Origin: a bacterium | GTDB taxonomy: Bacteria > SZUA-182 > DTGQ01 | Reading direction: 5' to 3' | Assembly (NCBI GenBank): GCA_040755755.1 | Contig: JBFLZW010000002.1 | Span: 1 to 64,000 of the forward strand | Length of the DNA: 64,000 bases | Part shown: in pieces, positions 62,941 through 64,000 of the stretch | How the letters are laid out: every line of letters starts with the position of its first letter | Numbering within the stretch: the stretch's first letter is position 1 | The notes under the pieces: model-generated | The model's input: only the letters and a program-made list of their open reading frames with translations | Told to the model about the DNA's origin: nothing | Database searches by the model: none | Program-made: the position numbers and the translations under genes

Positions 62941-63000
62941 TGGAGAGCATCTTCAAAGCCTGCGATATCCGGGGCTCATATCCGGATACTCAGGTTCAGA
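62941..63000 (+). pseudogene. N-terminal stub of phosphomannomutase/phosphoglucomutase
   Basis: Directly after the aldolase stop, an ATG opens ESIFKACDIRGSYPDTQV, the characteristic start of bacterial phosphomannomutases (IFKAYDIRG-YP). Similarity ends after about 18 codons, where the tonB gene on the other strand begins its C-terminal coding. A deletion or inversion has joined two loci here. Confidence 0.65.
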
Positions 63001-63805
63001 GGTTCATCACTCCTCTTCCCCGCAGTTCGAAATTCAGGGTCACCTCAAACCAGATCGAGGACTCCTGGATGCCGCTGGGGAAAGGGGGGAAAGGGTTCCC
63101 ATTTTTGACCGCGGCAATGGCTGCTTCATCCAGGAGGGCAATTCTGGAGCTTCGGGTTATCTGAATCTGCTCTACCTGTCCATCGCGGTGAAGCAAAAAT
63201 CTGATGCTGACATTTCCCTCCCATCCTTTTCTGGCAGCCAGTGAAGGGAATCGCTTGCGGCTGTCGATGTGCCGGTGAATAATGCTCTGATAGGCTATGG
63301 TCTGATCAGGCTGCTCGTAAGCAGTCCTGGTCTGGAGCGGGATTTGGGGAAGCGAAACGGGTTTGATCTGGCCAAGTGCAATCCCGCCTCCAGTGCCGTA
63401 CGAGGGACCTCCCACGCCGCTGGCAGAGCGCTCCGCCGAATCATCAGCCACCGGCACGTACAGTTTTTCCACTGCCCCGCACGGTGCTGCCGCTGAGCTG
63501 GCGATCGGATGAACCGGGGCCGGTGAATAAACAGGGTTTGCACAGGGAGCCGGAAACCTGCTGGCGACTTTTGCGTTCTGGAACTGAGGCATTGCCCTGG
63601 GGCGCAGGTACGGACGGGGGATATTCCGTGCCGGTTGTTGACTGTCCTCATTTGAGGGCAGGTCTTTCAGGTCCACCTCGATCAGTAACTCGGAGGAATG
63701 GGAACGGACCAGAGGCCCCGAAGCCAGGAGAATACCGGTATGCAATATAAATGATAAAAGTAAAGAATAGGTTATTGCTCGGTTTTGTGCTCTTCTCTTT
63801 GCCAT
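62996..63805 (-). CDS. tonB: TonB-family energy transducer
   Basis: 269 residues. N-terminal membrane anchor (about 11-30, SLLLSFILHTGILLASG) preceded by a basic stretch, a Pro-rich periplasmic spacer (about 55-175), and the C-terminal TonB domain (about 185-262: RKRFPSLAARKGWEGNVSIR, then VEQIQITRSSRIALLDEAAI). It transmits the proton-motive force to outer-membrane receptors. The exbD gene is upstream on the same strand. The C-terminus ends GVMNL at the phosphomannomutase stub. Confidence 0.88.
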   Translation of the reverse strand: MAKRRAQNRAITYSLLLSFILHTGILLASGPLVRSHSSELLIEVDLKDLPSNEDSQQPARNIPRPYLRPRAMPQFQNAKVASRFPAPCANPVYSPAPVHPIASSAAAPCGAVEKLYVPVADDSAERSASGVGGPSYGTGGGIALGQIKPVSLPQIPLQTRTAYEQPDQTIAYQSIIHRHIDSRKRFPSLAARKGWEGNVSIRFLLHRDGQVEQIQITRSSRIALLDEAAIAAVKNGNPFPPFPSGIQESSIWFEVTLNFELRGRGVMNL

Positions 63806-63848
63806 ACCTCAGTAATCCTTCTTTCAATGCTCATGCAAAAGCCCCGGG

Positions 63849-64000
63849 TCAAAAATCCCTGTCCGTGGCGATACAAAGCCGTTCCGCTCCTGCTTTTTTG
63901 GCGATATCCATAACTTTTACCGCCCTGTTCAACACAATCTCCCGGTCCGCTTTAACGATGACCAGTCTATTCCGGCTGGCGGCAAGCATGGTCCGCAGCC
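63849..64000 (-). CDS. exbD: ExbD C-terminal fragment (cut by window edge)
   Basis: The last 50 codons of ExbD/TolR: RNRLVIVKADREIVLNRAVK, then VMDIAKKAGAERLCIATDRD, ending DF-stop. The rest lies beyond the right edge. It lies 43 bp upstream of tonB, forming the usual ExbB-ExbD-TonB order. Confidence 0.9.
   Translation of the reverse strand, partial: LRTMLAASRNRLVIVKADREIVLNRAVKVMDIAKKAGAERLCIATDRDF

Overview
The window reads as about 64 kb of chromosome from an uncultured Gram-negative bacterium. The outer-membrane evidence is a lipid A flippase (MsbA), heptose synthesis (HldE), a TonB/ExbD pair and two outer-membrane barrels. A ferredoxin-dependent indolepyruvate oxidoreductase, a ferredoxin-linked homocysteine sulfurtransferase pair and several flavin/Fe-S proteins suggest an anaerobe. 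Gene content resembles Desulfobacterota or a neighbouring candidate phylum. This is inference; there is no rRNA or other phylogenetic marker here, and I found no convincing intact tRNA gene and no CRISPR array.

Layout. 0-7.4 kb: the edge of an IS21-like element, a coiled-coil ORF, a secreted TPR protein, TatA/TatC, then isocitrate dehydrogenase, malate dehydrogenase, nucleoside diphosphate kinase and a membrane-anchored protein whose 3' end runs into a decayed IS110-type transposase. 7.5-19.6 kb (+ strand): a frameshifted small gene, GlgC, two tandem AlkP-superfamily phosphodiesterases, and then an accessory stretch: an Rpn-type nuclease, a MntA/HepT (type VII) toxin-antitoxin pair, a small ribbon-helix-helix-like protein, a TIR/deoxyribosyltransferase-like domain fused to a histidine kinase, its partner response regulator fused to a class III nucleotide cyclase, and an orphan antitoxin-like gene. 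A membrane protein closes the run. 19.6-31 kb (- strand): AspS, a repeat-rich PD-(D/E)XK protein, HisS, a zinc-ribbon membrane protein, a small outer-membrane barrel, a beta-propeller/FN3 protein, cytidine deaminase, a LipM-like octanoyltransferase, and the homocysteine pair (NIL-ferredoxin plus DUF39 protein).

31-33 kb holds a DnaA-box pair beside AT-rich DNA, unassigned ORFs, a broken IS3 orfA and a PIN-domain stub. 33-38.5 kb (- strand) is an envelope block: LTA-synthase-like transferase, MsbA and HldE. 38.6-40.5 kb is a small graveyard of toxin-like genes (truncated nucleotidyltransferase, frameshifted DUF2283, intact ParE/RelE pair, truncated DUF1016 nuclease). 40.5-47 kb carries HisC and PheA, an unusual thioredoxin-like/FMN-binding fusion, a flavodoxin-fold reductase, a sensor-like membrane protein and a Tyr/Pro/Gly-rich exported protein.

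47.2-57.7 kb is one coherent catabolic unit on the minus strand: IorA, IorB, an aryl-CoA ligase, a tandem ACT protein, a complete LivKHMGF importer and a second aryl-CoA ligase. Together these would import aromatic amino acids, oxidatively decarboxylate the 2-oxo acids to aryl-acetyl-CoA with reduction of ferredoxin, and interconvert the free acid and CoA thioester. 57.8-64 kb has a PIN toxin-antitoxin pair, an outer-membrane porin, a frameshifted UPF0175 antitoxin with its DUF3368 toxin, a class I aldolase homologue whose expected Schiff-base lysine is arginine, a stub of phosphomannomutase, TonB and the end of ExbD.

The most novel candidate is the signalling module at 15.4-18.4 kb: a TIR/NDT-like domain physically joined to a histidine kinase and paired with a response-regulator adenylate cyclase, lying beside HEPN/MNT and Rpn genes.
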